A program made the translations under genes and the position numbers. This document shows positions 1 to 7,350 of a DNA stretch of 7,753 nt, piece after piece. This DNA is from Bacteroidales bacterium. GTDB taxonomy: Bacteria > Bacteroidota > Bacteroidia > Bacteroidales > Muribaculaceae. Numbering within the stretch: position 1 is the stretch's first letter; the number at the start of each line of letters is the position of its first letter. The DNA lies in assembly GCA_900767075.1 (NCBI GenBank), contig CAAFXX010000470.1, forward strand, positions 1 through 7,753, written 5' to 3'. Under the pieces are notes generated by a model. It did not search any database, was not told the origin of the DNA, and saw nothing but the letters and a program-made list of their open reading frames with translations.

Positions 1-18
1 ACGACGCTCTTCCGATCT
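1..18 (+). other. Untrimmed Illumina adapter sequence (artefact)
   Basis: The first 18 bases, ACGACGCTCTTCCGATCT, are identical to the 3' end of the Illumina TruSeq universal / read 1 adapter. They are sequencing-library DNA and not part of the organism. Real sequence begins at about position 19. The reading frame of the first gene happens to stay open through the adapter, so a gene caller could extend the protein into it or take the next ATG (position 26) as a false start. Confidence 0.95.
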
Positions 19-19
19 A

Positions 20-406
20 CCCAGCATGCCGGCAGCCAAGGCAATAGAAGGCTCCTACAAAGGCGACATGGAATGCTCTGTTATGGGGGATGCCTCCACA
101 TTCGAGAATATGACCTTTACAATTTCAGCGACCGATGATGCCACAGTGACTGTCACCCTTCCTGCTTTCGGCAAAGCCCCGATGGCTTTGCCCTCGATAA
201 CACTGACAGGAATCAAAGTCTCTGAAAAGGATGGTGTCGCCACTCTCGCACAGACGGAAGTCAAAGGTCAGACCCCGGAAGGAAAAACTTATTCATGCAC
301 GATGCAGGGGACAGTCGAGAAGAACGTGCTCAACATCAAATTCAACCTGCAGTATGGTGCAATGCCCATGCCTATGATTTGTTCTTCCTCCGCAACAAAA
401 CAGTAA
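20..406 (+). CDS. Calycin-like domain secreted protein, 5'-truncated (hmuY position)
   Basis: This is the C-terminal part of a small protein resembling Bacteroidales calycin-like (lipocalin-type beta-barrel) proteins. It opens with the characteristic I-x-G-x-Y-K-G segment and continues as alternating beta-strand-like sequence with a T-L-T-G-I-K-V strand. The 5' end is lost at the contig edge, so the expected signal peptide is missing and the ATG at 26 is probably an internal methionine. Counting from that ATG there are 126 residues and a TAA stop at 404-406. There is no histidine, but there are nine methionines, including a Met-Pro-Met-Pro-Met run at residues 113-117, and cysteines at 17, 91 and 119. 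The next gene starts 25 bp downstream. In P. gingivalis the equivalent slot holds the haemophore HmuY; a ligand-binding role here is inferred only from position and fold. It could also be an unrelated gene sharing the operon. Confidence 0.75.
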   Translation, partial: PSMPAAKAIEGSYKGDMECSVMGDASTFENMTFTISATDDATVTVTLPAFGKAPMALPSITLTGIKVSEKDGVATLAQTEVKGQTPEGKTYSCTMQGTVEKNVLNIKFNLQYGAMPMPMICSSSATKQ

Positions 407-431
407 AGCAACACAAAGACAGTAAGAGAAT

Positions 432-2414
432 ATGACCCTGCTAAGAAGATATATTATAATCTTCATCTGTGTGCTGCCGACACCCCTTGTCTCGACCGCC
501 TCTCCTGCTACGGAGGAGGTGGTCGACGACACCGGAAATTCATCGGAAGCAGCCTCCGTAACACCGGCGCCTAATATCAGCGAGCTCGAAGAGGTCGTGG
601 TGACCGCCACCCGCACTCCGAAGGCACTGAAGGATGTGCCGGTGGTCACCCGGCTTATTACTTCCGACGATATCAAGAAGGTCGACGCCACCAATATTCA
701 GGACCTACTCACTGAAGAGCTTCCCGGTCTTGAATTCAGTTACGCCATGAGTCAGGAGACGTCGCTCAACATGAACGGCTTCGGAGGCAAGGCTGTTCTC
801 TTTCTCGTCGACGGAGAACGGCTCGCCGGCGAAACGATGGACAATATTGACTTCAACCGCCTCAACCTCGACAATGTCGGGCAGGTCGAAGTAGTTAAAG
901 GCGCCTCTTCTGCTCTCTATGGAGCCAATGCCGTGGGAGGCGTGGTGAACCTCATAACACGCAACGACAGCAAGCCCTGGCGTCTCAACCTTAATTCCCG
1001 TTACCGCAGCTTCGGCAATGAATGGAGACACGGTGCTGACCTTAATCTACATTTCAACAAAATATATTCGAACACCAATTTCCAATATTCGAGTTCCAAC
1101 ACCGTCCGACTCACCGATGCTTTCGATACCGAATCGAAGATTCAGAACGTTTTCGGCGGACGCACGCTCAACGTAAAGGAACGTCTGACATATCAGGTCA
1201 CCGACAACCTCCGGCTCATAGCCAGGGGAGGATATTTCCACCGTACGAGCAACCGCATCAACTACGATGACCATTATACCGATTACTCAGCCGGACTGCG
1301 GGGCGTATGGGACATCGCCCCCGGTCAGAATCTCGAAGTATCATACAGCTACGACCAATATGACAAGAAACGCTTTGTGGATGGATTGCGCACGCACGAC
1401 CACGACTACAGCAACCGTCAGAACATCGTTCACGCCCTCTACACACATTTCTTCGGAGCCAACGCCCTGACGGCAGGCGCGGACTATATGCACGACTACC
1501 TTCTCACATATCAGTTCATCAACGGCGAGACTCACTCGCAGTCTTCGGTCGATGCCTTCGTACAGTTCGATTACAATCCCCTCTCATGGCTCAACGTCGT
1601 CGCCAGCGTCCGCGATGATTATTTCTCGGAATCCGACAACAATGCGCTTACCGCACGTCTCGCCACGATGTTCAAGCTTAATAAATTATCGATCAGGGCG
1701 ACATACGCAGGAGGATTCCGCGCTCCCACGCTCAAGGAGATGTACATGAACTTCGACATGGCAGGCATCCAGATGATCTATGGCAATCCCGAACTTAAGC
1801 CGGAGAAGAGCCACAACTTCAACCTTGCTTTCGAGCATAACGGACAAGTATATTCCTCTTTCATGAAAGGTTCATATAGCCTTACCCTGATGGGATATTA
1901 CAACTGGTACAACAGCCGTATCACCACCACCGACTATCCCGGCGATTCCGAAAATGAGGCGGGAGCGATCTATTGCAACGAGAACGGAATCAGGGTCTAC
2001 GGTGTGGATTGCTCGGCACGTTACCGTACGTTGATGGGTCTCGGGCTGCTCTTCAACTACAATTATCTGCATACCGGCGGAAACACTGTCGATTCACAGT
2101 TCTCGCAGCCGCGACCCCATTCGATGACATGGAGGCTCGACTATGAGAAACGTATCTGCAAGGCATATAAGCTCTACACCGGCATTTCGGGCAGATTCCT
2201 CTCAAAGCCAAAGTCAAAGTATGCCACCGACAATTCCTACGCATTGTGGAAATTCACGCTTCAACAGGAAGTATGGCGCGGCATCAATATAAATTTCGTA
2301 ATCGACAACCTCCTCAATTACAAGCCCAAGGTTTATTATTGGAATTCGGCTCCGACCACAGGCAGGACCTGGTCGATAGGGATATCCTTAGATATCGACG
2401 AATTCTTTAAATGA
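432..2414 (+). CDS. hmuR: TonB-dependent outer-membrane haem receptor, HmuR-like
   Basis: A complete 660-residue outer-membrane receptor that should import haem or a related ligand using TonB/ExbBD energy. A signal peptide covers residues 1-23 (basic Leu-Arg-Arg, hydrophobic Ile-rich core, likely cleavage after Ser-Thr-Ala) with no lipobox cysteine. A short acidic linker leads to a TonB box/plug start EEVVVTATRTP at 54-63. The plug runs to about 178 and contains FLVDGERLAGE and VEVVKGASSALYGANAVGGVVNLITR-type hallmarks. The rest is a beta-barrel ending in an amphipathic strand and terminal Phe-Phe-Lys. FRAP (429-432) and NPEL (452-455) form the box typical of haem receptors. The SusC-type N-terminal carboxypeptidase-like domain is absent, arguing against glycan uptake. 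Cys515 and Cys527 could pair. It overlaps the chelatase gene by 4 nt, which supports a haem role. Substrate is inferred; another metallotetrapyrrole is possible. Confidence 0.88.
   Translation: MTLLRRYIIIFICVLPTPLVSTASPATEEVVDDTGNSSEAASVTPAPNISELEEVVVTATRTPKALKDVPVVTRLITSDDIKKVDATNIQDLLTEELPGLEFSYAMSQETSLNMNGFGGKAVLFLVDGERLAGETMDNIDFNRLNLDNVGQVEVVKGASSALYGANAVGGVVNLITRNDSKPWRLNLNSRYRSFGNEWRHGADLNLHFNKIYSNTNFQYSSSNTVRLTDAFDTESKIQNVFGGRTLNVKERLTYQVTDNLRLIARGGYFHRTSNRINYDDHYTDYSAGLRGVWDIAPGQNLEVSYSYDQYDKKRFVDGLRTHDHDYSNRQNIVHALYTHFFGANALTAGADYMHDYLLTYQFINGETHSQSSVDAFVQFDYNPLSWLNVVASVRDDYFSESDNNALTARLATMFKLNKLSIRATYAGGFRAPTLKEMYMNFDMAGIQMIYGNPELKPEKSHNFNLAFEHNGQVYSSFMKGSYSLTLMGYYNWYNSRITTTDYPGDSENEAGAIYCNENGIRVYGVDCSARYRTLMGLGLLFNYNYLHTGGNTVDSQFSQPRPHSMTWRLDYEKRICKAYKLYTGISGRFLSKPKSKYATDNSYALWKFTLQQEVWRGININFVIDNLLNYKPKVYYWNSAPTTGRTWSIGISLDIDEFFK
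1716..1796 (+). other. FRAP-NPEL haem-receptor box with Met-rich spacer
   Basis: This segment encodes receptor residues 429-455: FRAP, a 19-residue spacer, then NPEL. In described haem receptors (HemR; P. gingivalis HmuR) the corresponding spacer carries a histidine needed for haem use. Here the spacer has no histidine but four methionines (437, 439, 443, 448). Methionine can ligate haem iron, so the change may be functional, but that is inference. Confidence 0.7.
2411..2414 (+). other. ATGA stop/start overlap between receptor and chelatase genes
   Basis: The receptor TGA (2412-2414) overlaps the chelatase ATG (2411-2413), a standard translational-coupling arrangement. A second in-frame ATG at 2423 (Met5, followed by Ser-Lys-Lys-Lys) could be the real start; it would give a conventional signal anchor with its basic residues right at the N-terminus. 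The sequence does not settle the choice. Confidence 0.75.
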
Positions 2415-5400
2415 TTGAACAGATGAGCAAGAAGAAAATCATTTTACTTTCCATAGCGGGCATCGCAGTTATCGGAATATGTATCCTTTTGTGGAACATA
2501 TTGGCGTCCCCGACAAAGATAGCGTTTGTAAACTATCAGACAATCAATCTCGGACAGATAGCAAAGGCTAATGACAATTCCTTCATAAAGATAGAGGAAT
2601 TGCCTGTCGAAGAAATCGACAAAGCCGGCAAATACGACATGGTGTTTGTCAACGGCATGGGACTGCGTATTACAGCCGAACAGCACGAGACGCTCGCCGG
2701 CATCGCGGAAAAAGGTACTCCGGTCCTCACCACCGCAGCGACCAATCCCGACAACCGTATAATTTCCGTCGATTCCGTCGACAATGAATTCCTTAACCAG
2801 TATCTTGCGGGAGGACGAAACAACTACCGCAACATGCTCCGCTACGTGCGCAAATTTATTGACGGCAAAAAGCTGTTTGCCGAAACGCCCGGCGATCCAC
2901 AGCTCCCCACGTCCTCGCTTCTCTATTATCCCTCCGACAAAGAGGACCTGAATTTCGCGTCAGTAGCCGAATATGAATCATGGCTTAAGAAAAATGGCAA
3001 ATGGAAAGAGGGTGCGCCCCACATCATACTCACCGGACAGATGGGAGTCGCCGACAGTCTCGTCAACCGACTCGAACAGACCGGCAACATCGTTTATCCG
3101 GTCAACGTCATCCAGAAGTTCATAAATGAAGGACATGCAGATTCCATAAGCGCCTCAGCCATGATAAACATGGCTCACGGCAGGATGGGTGACGATGTCA
3201 CCCGCTGGCTTGAGACAGCCAACATCCCCTTGTTCGCCCCTGTCAACGCCTACCGAGATTATGACGAATGGATGGCTGACAGGATGGGGATGAACGGAGG
3301 ATTCCTTTCGCAGAGCATCGTCACTCCGGAAATTGACGGCGCCATACGTCCTTATACTTTGTTTGCACACTACACTGGTGACGACGGTCTCCCTTATGTC
3401 AAGGCTATTCCTGACCGTCTGAACGATTTCGTGGCTACCGTCAATAACTACACCTCACTTCGGCATAAGAAAAACATCGAAAAGAAAGTAGCGATTTTCT
3501 ATTTCAAAGGTCCGGGGCAGAATGCTCTGGTAGCCGAAGGGATGGAAGTCGCTCCATCACTCTACAATCTTCTGCTTCGCCTGAAATCAGAAGGATACAA
3601 GGTCGACAATCTGCCTGCCGATCCCAAGGGTCTTGAAAGGATGATCAGCGAGAACGGCAAAGTGTTTAACTCTTATGCCACAGGCGCCAAATCGGATTTC
3701 GTAAAGAAAAACCATCCGGAAATCATAAGGAAAGCCGATTACGACCGCTGGTGCTCGCAAGCCTTTTCAAAAAAGATGCGTGCGGACGTCGATTCTGTCG
3801 ACGGAGCATTTCCGGGTCACGGGCTCAGCGACGACAAAGGCAATATCGCACTCGCAAGACTGCGCTTCGGCAACGTCGTGCTCATACCCCAGACAGCCGC
3901 GGGACTCGGTGACGACAACTTCAAGATCGTGCACGGCACCGACGCCGCCCCTCCCCACAATTACGTAGCTTCATACCTTTGGGCGAGATACGGCTTCGGA
4001 GCCGATGCATTGATGCATTTCGGTGCGCACGGCTCGCTGGAATTCACGCCCCGAAAACAAGTCGCGCTCGGAAGCGAGGATTGGTCTGATCGTCTGGTCG
4101 GAACGATGCCTCACTTCTATATCTACTCTACCTCGAATGTCGGCGAGGCTATGATAGCAAAACGCCGCAGCTATGCCGGTATCATCAACTATCTCACCCC
4201 TCCGTTCCTCGAAAGCAACCTTCGCGGAGTCTACAAAAACCTTTCCGATGCCGTCAACGAATACAACAGGGCGACGACACGCGCCGATTCACTGCGCGCC
4301 GCCGGATTGGTAAGAAAATACACCGTGTCGCTCGGCATACACCGCGAACTGCGTATCGACAGCGTGAAGCCTCTCACAGCCGATGACATTGCAAGAGTGG
4401 AAAACTTTGCCGAAGAACTCGCCAACGAAAAGATCACGGGAGCCCTCTATGTGATGGGCGCCCCCTATTCTCCGGCGCATATACAGTCTACGGTAGAGGC
4501 GATGACCGTCGATCCCATTGCCTACAGCCTGCAGAAACTAAAGGGAGGCAAGCTTCCCGCATATCGCGAGCAGGCAAAGCGTCTTGTGGCGTCGGGCATA
4601 AAGGTCGATGATGCCGTGATATGCCGCATAGCCGGAATCAGTCAGGTGCAGCTTGACAGCGCCCGTAACATAATGACTTTGATCGAAGGGTCAAAAGACA
4701 TGATGTCAAGAATGATGGTCATGGCGGCAATGATGCCCCCGTCGAAACAGAAGACAGCAAAGATTTCCGAACGTCCGACCACGAAAAAGAAGCACGGCAT
4801 GATTCCCGGCATGTCACCCGAAAAGGCTCTTGAGATGGCTCGGAAGATGGGAGCAAGCGAGGAGGCGCTGAAAAAGATGGAAGCCTCCATGAAGAGCAAT
4901 GGAATGACCGGAAAATCCGCCGGTAAACACGGGCATCCGGGTGCTGACAAGCCCTCGATAACGAACCGTCAGATTCAGTTTGCCACGGCGGTCACCGAAG
5001 TCGAACGTGCATTGCGCAACATCGACGTTTACCGCTCTGCACTTCTCAATAGTCCCGAAGCGGAGCTAACATCGGTCGTCAATGCCCTCAACGGCGGTTT
5101 CATCGCACCGACCTCCGGCGGTGACCCGGTCCTTAATCCCAATATACTTCCTACAGGACGCAATATGTTTGCCGTCAACGCCGAGGAGACACCTTCGGCC
5201 GTGGCATGGGAGAAAGGAAAGGAACTGGCGGAGAGCACCATCAGGATGTACCGCAAGGACCATGGCGATTCCATACCCCGCAAAGTCAGCTACACGCTCT
5301 GGAGCAGTGAATTCATCGAGACCGAGGGCGCCACGATCGCTCAGGTGCTCTATATGTTGGGTGTGGAACCCGTGCGCGACCCCTTCGGGCGCGTCACCGA

Positions 5401-6646
5401 CCTTCGTCTTATACCTTCGGAGGAACTCGGGCGCCCGCGGATCGACGTCGTGGTCCAGACTTCCGGCCAGCTTCGTGATCTTGCGGCGTCGCGCCTCTTC
5501 CTGATAAGCCGCGCCGTGAAAATGGCTGCCGAGGCTAAGAATGACAGATACCCCAACTATGTCAATGAAGGAGTGGTCGAATCGGAGAAACATCTCGTCG
5601 ACAAAGGGGTTACACCCAAGGAAGCGCGCGAACTCTCCACGGCACGCGTCTTCGGAGGAGTCAACGGCAACTACGGCAGTGGCATCCAGGGGATGGTGGA
5701 GGCCGGCGACCGTTGGGAAAAAGAAAGCGAGATCGCCTCGACCTATATGAACAATATGGGCGCAATCTACGGAAGCGAGGAGGACTGGGAGAAAATGCGC
5801 GACTATGCTTTCGAGGCGGCGCTGACGCGCACCGACGTCGTGGTGCAGCCCCGTCAGAGCAACACCTGGGGAGCTCTTAGCCTCGACCATGTATATGAAT
5901 TCATGGGAGGAATGAATCTTGCCGTCCGCAACGTGACTGGTAAGGATCCCGAGGCGTACCTGAGCGATTACCGCAACCGCAATCGCGTCCGCATGCAGGA
6001 AGTGAAGGAAGCCATCGGCGTCGAGAGCCGCACGACCATCCTCAATCCCACTTACATCAAGGAGAAAATGAAGGGTGGTGCCGGAGATGCCTCTGCACTT
6101 ACCGACGTGATCCGCAACACCTACGGCTGGAACGTGATGAAGCCCGAGGTAATCGACGATGAACTCTGGAATGACATTTACGACACCTATATCGACGACA
6201 AGAACAAACTCGGCGTCAAGGAATATTTCAAGGATGTCAATCCCGCCGCCATGCAGGAGATGACGGCAGTCATGCTTGAGACCGTAAGAAAGGGAATGTG
6301 GGATGCCTCGCCTGAACAGGTTTCCAAGCTTGCCGAGCTTCACACCGAAATGGTGAAGGAGTATGGCGCTGCATGCTCCGGCTTCGTATGCGACAATGAC
6401 AAGCTCCGTGATTTCATCTCCTCGAAGGCACCGCGGCAGGCTGCCGAATACAACAAGGAAGTGGCACGTGTCCGCGCGGAAAATATCTCTTCCGACGACG
6501 GTATGGTGATGAAGCGCGACGAGCTAAACAAGACCGAGACGGAGACAAATCATGTAAGCGGCATAATCGTTGCGGCTGTGGTTCTGGTCGCAATCATTGG
6601 ACTGGGGGTGCTCATCCGCCGCAGAAAGGCAGAAAGCGAGGAATAA
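2411..6646 (+). CDS. hmuS: Membrane-tethered CobN/ChlH-type chelatase large subunit, HmuS-like
   Basis: A 1411-residue member of the CobN / magnesium-chelatase H-subunit family, usually auto-annotated as cobaltochelatase CobN. A signal anchor lies at residues 10-31 after Lys7-9, and a second membrane helix at 1384-1402 is followed by Arg-Arg-Arg-Lys. The positive-inside rule therefore puts the large body in the periplasm. Family landmarks: AIFYFKGPG near 361-369; HFGAHGSLEF at 536-545, with His536, His540 and the conserved Glu544; a TIAQVLYMLGVEPV block near 975; FGGVNGNYGSG near 1081; and EFMGGMNLAVRN near 1163. The ChlH-like HGSLEF form replaces CobN's usual HGNLEW. A Met/Lys-rich insert occupies about 764-842. 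No AAA+ partner (CobS/CobT or ChlI/ChlD) is visible. Neighbours are a haem-type receptor and an ExbB-like channel, so tetrapyrrole demetallation is more plausible than B12 synthesis; the reaction is inferred from context and recalled HmuS work. Confidence 0.9.
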   Translation: MIEQMSKKKIILLSIAGIAVIGICILLWNILASPTKIAFVNYQTINLGQIAKANDNSFIKIEELPVEEIDKAGKYDMVFVNGMGLRITAEQHETLAGIAEKGTPVLTTAATNPDNRIISVDSVDNEFLNQYLAGGRNNYRNMLRYVRKFIDGKKLFAETPGDPQLPTSSLLYYPSDKEDLNFASVAEYESWLKKNGKWKEGAPHIILTGQMGVADSLVNRLEQTGNIVYPVNVIQKFINEGHADSISASAMINMAHGRMGDDVTRWLETANIPLFAPVNAYRDYDEWMADRMGMNGGFLSQSIVTPEIDGAIRPYTLFAHYTGDDGLPYVKAIPDRLNDFVATVNNYTSLRHKKNIEKKVAIFYFKGPGQNALVAEGMEVAPSLYNLLLRLKSEGYKVDNLPADPKGLERMISENGKVFNSYATGAKSDFVKKNHPEIIRKADYDRWCSQAFSKKMRADVDSVDGAFPGHGLSDDKGNIALARLRFGNVVLIPQTAAGLGDDNFKIVHGTDAAPPHNYVASYLWARYGFGADALMHFGAHGSLEFTPRKQVALGSEDWSDRLVGTMPHFYIYSTSNVGEAMIAKRRSYAGIINYLTPPFLESNLRGVYKNLSDAVNEYNRATTRADSLRAAGLVRKYTVSLGIHRELRIDSVKPLTADDIARVENFAEELANEKITGALYVMGAPYSPAHIQSTVEAMTVDPIAYSLQKLKGGKLPAYREQAKRLVASGIKVDDAVICRIAGISQVQLDSARNIMTLIEGSKDMMSRMMVMAAMMPPSKQKTAKISERPTTKKKHGMIPGMSPEKALEMARKMGASEEALKKMEASMKSNGMTGKSAGKHGHPGADKPSITNRQIQFATAVTEVERALRNIDVYRSALLNSPEAELTSVVNALNGGFIAPTSGGDPVLNPNILPTGRNMFAVNAEETPSAVAWEKGKELAESTIRMYRKDHGDSIPRKVSYTLWSSEFIETEGATIAQVLYMLGVEPVRDPFGRVTDLRLIPSEELGRPRIDVVVQTSGQLRDLAASRLFLISRAVKMAAEAKNDRYPNYVNEGVVESEKHLVDKGVTPKEARELSTARVFGGVNGNYGSGIQGMVEAGDRWEKESEIASTYMNNMGAIYGSEEDWEKMRDYAFEAALTRTDVVVQPRQSNTWGALSLDHVYEFMGGMNLAVRNVTGKDPEAYLSDYRNRNRVRMQEVKEAIGVESRTTILNPTYIKEKMKGGAGDASALTDVIRNTYGWNVMKPEVIDDELWNDIYDTYIDDKNKLGVKEYFKDVNPAAMQEMTAVMLETVRKGMWDASPEQVSKLAELHTEMVKEYGAACSGFVCDNDKLRDFISSKAPRQAAEYNKEVARVRAENISSDDGMVMKRDELNKTETETNHVSGIIVAAVVLVAIIGLGVLIRRRKAESEE
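4700..4936 (+). other. Met/Lys-rich low-complexity insert in the chelatase
   Basis: This encodes chelatase residues 764-842. There are fourteen methionines in residues 764-832, many paired (764-765, 768-769, 774-775), followed by a lysine-rich stretch (Lys792-794) and a His-Gly-His at 840-842. The composition differs sharply from the flanking conserved CobN-like sequence, which resumes near residue 850. It may be a flexible linker, a metal- or haem-contacting loop, or an expanded region without special function. The frame is uninterrupted. Confidence 0.7.
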
Positions 6647-6648
6647 TG
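6644..6648 (+). other. TAATG stop/start overlap between chelatase and membrane-protein genes
   Basis: The chelatase TAA (6644-6646) shares its last base with the ATG of the next gene (6646-6648). A purine-rich GAGGA lies just upstream at 6638-6642, closer to the start than an ideal Shine-Dalgarno. Reinitiation by terminating ribosomes is the likely mode of expression. Confidence 0.75.
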
Positions 6649-7347
6649 GAAACAGTAGTGATTATCATAATGGCGGCTGTCAGCTTCAGTTTCATTCTGA
6701 AGCTGACGTTCCACCGCCCCGTGGGTGCCTTCGTGCTGGCACTGATAGCCGCGGCTTCGGTGATCCTTACCTACGACGAGGCGGCATCGCAGTCGAAGAC
6801 GCAAATTGCCGACTGGCTTCAGAATCCGGAGCTGATGCTCGACACATCGGTCTGGCTGACAATCGACGTCGCCTTCCAGTTGTGTTTCTGCTCGCTCTAT
6901 GCCTTGAAAATGTGTGGAAAGCTTTCCCTAAAAGAGAAGACAGCGTTGCTTGTCTGCCAATGGTTTCCGGGGCTTCTGATATTTCCGGTGCTCTTCGCCT
7001 TTCTCACTCAGCTGATTTTCAGCATGCCGGGCTCGGATTTCGCCGTCATAGGCTGGTCGCTGGCGGGAGCAATATTTATAATGCTACCGCTGCTCGCCCT
7101 CCTTTTCAAATGGCTGCTTCCGGAAGGCGAGATACGCCTTGAGCTGCTCTTCATGATCAATCTGCTGATCGCCGCGCTCGGAATTGTCGCCACCGTCAAC
7201 GGCAGGACAGCCGCCGTTGGCACCAATTCCGTTGGATGGGACGCACTGACAGCCGTATTCTGTCTGCTTCTGTTAGGCTGCGTGGCGGGATATTTCCTTA
7301 ACAGACTTATAACCGATAAAAAGATTACTAAAATTCAAAATCTATAA
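6646..7347 (+). CDS. hmuT: Multi-pass inner-membrane protein, HmuT position
   Basis: A 233-residue integral membrane protein with about seven predicted helices: roughly residues 2-19, 26-43, 66-86, 101-125, 132-157, 167-185 and 199-218. A short basic tail follows. Potentially important polar residues in or near the membrane are His23 before helix 2, Asp74 within helix 3, and the Glu160/Glu162/Glu166 cluster with Arg164 between helices 5 and 6. I see no signal peptide, nucleotide-binding motif or solute-carrier signature. It sits between the chelatase (1-nt overlap) and an ExbB-like channel (3-nt gap), exactly where hmuT lies in the P. gingivalis hmu operon. A role as membrane partner, proton path or permease for the chelatase/channel complex is inference. 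From memory, similar proteins beside CobN-like genes in methanogens are called DUF2162, which is worth testing. The symbol rests mainly on gene order. Confidence 0.7.
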   Translation: METVVIIIMAAVSFSFILKLTFHRPVGAFVLALIAAASVILTYDEAASQSKTQIADWLQNPELMLDTSVWLTIDVAFQLCFCSLYALKMCGKLSLKEKTALLVCQWFPGLLIFPVLFAFLTQLIFSMPGSDFAVIGWSLAGAIFIMLPLLALLFKWLLPEGEIRLELLFMINLLIAALGIVATVNGRTAAVGTNSVGWDALTAVFCLLLLGCVAGYFLNRLITDKKITKIQNL

Positions 7348-7350
7348 ACG

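Noticed and set aside
378..399. TTTGTT...AACAAA inverted repeat near the end of the first gene, considered as a terminator
   Set aside because: The 6-bp stem is A/T-rich with a 10-nt loop, lies before the stop codon and has no following U-tract, so it would not terminate transcription.
407..431. Possible promoter between the first gene and the receptor
   Set aside because: Only 25 bases separate the genes, and I see no Bacteroidetes -33/-7 (TTTG / TAnnTTTG) pair there, so readthrough from an upstream promoter is more likely.
2381..2396. GATATC-CTTA-GATATC hairpin about 15 bases before the chelatase start
   Set aside because: The stem is weak, does not extend further, and the bases encode the conserved last beta-strand of the receptor. 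Chance is the simplest explanation.
432..2414. SusC-type glycan receptor
   Set aside because: At 660 residues it is much shorter than SusC proteins (about 1000), lacks their N-terminal carboxypeptidase-like domain, and has no SusD gene next to it.
5066..6343. A 425-codon open frame on the - strand inside the chelatase gene
   Set aside because: It is antisense to the strongly conserved CobN-family C-terminal region. Its translation is rich in His/Val/Asp with no recognisable domain, and the frame stays open because of codon bias on the coding strand.
2411..6646. Assignment as the aerobic B12-pathway cobaltochelatase subunit CobN
   Set aside because: There are two membrane anchors, no CobS/CobT or other cobalamin gene nearby, a ChlH-like motif, and a haem-type receptor and ExbB-like channel as partners.
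6570..7142. A 190-codon + strand open frame overlapping the chelatase 3' end and the membrane-protein gene
   Set aside because: It is out of frame with a convincing seven-helix membrane protein whose start overlaps the preceding stop. Its own translation is Arg/Cys-rich without any domain signature.
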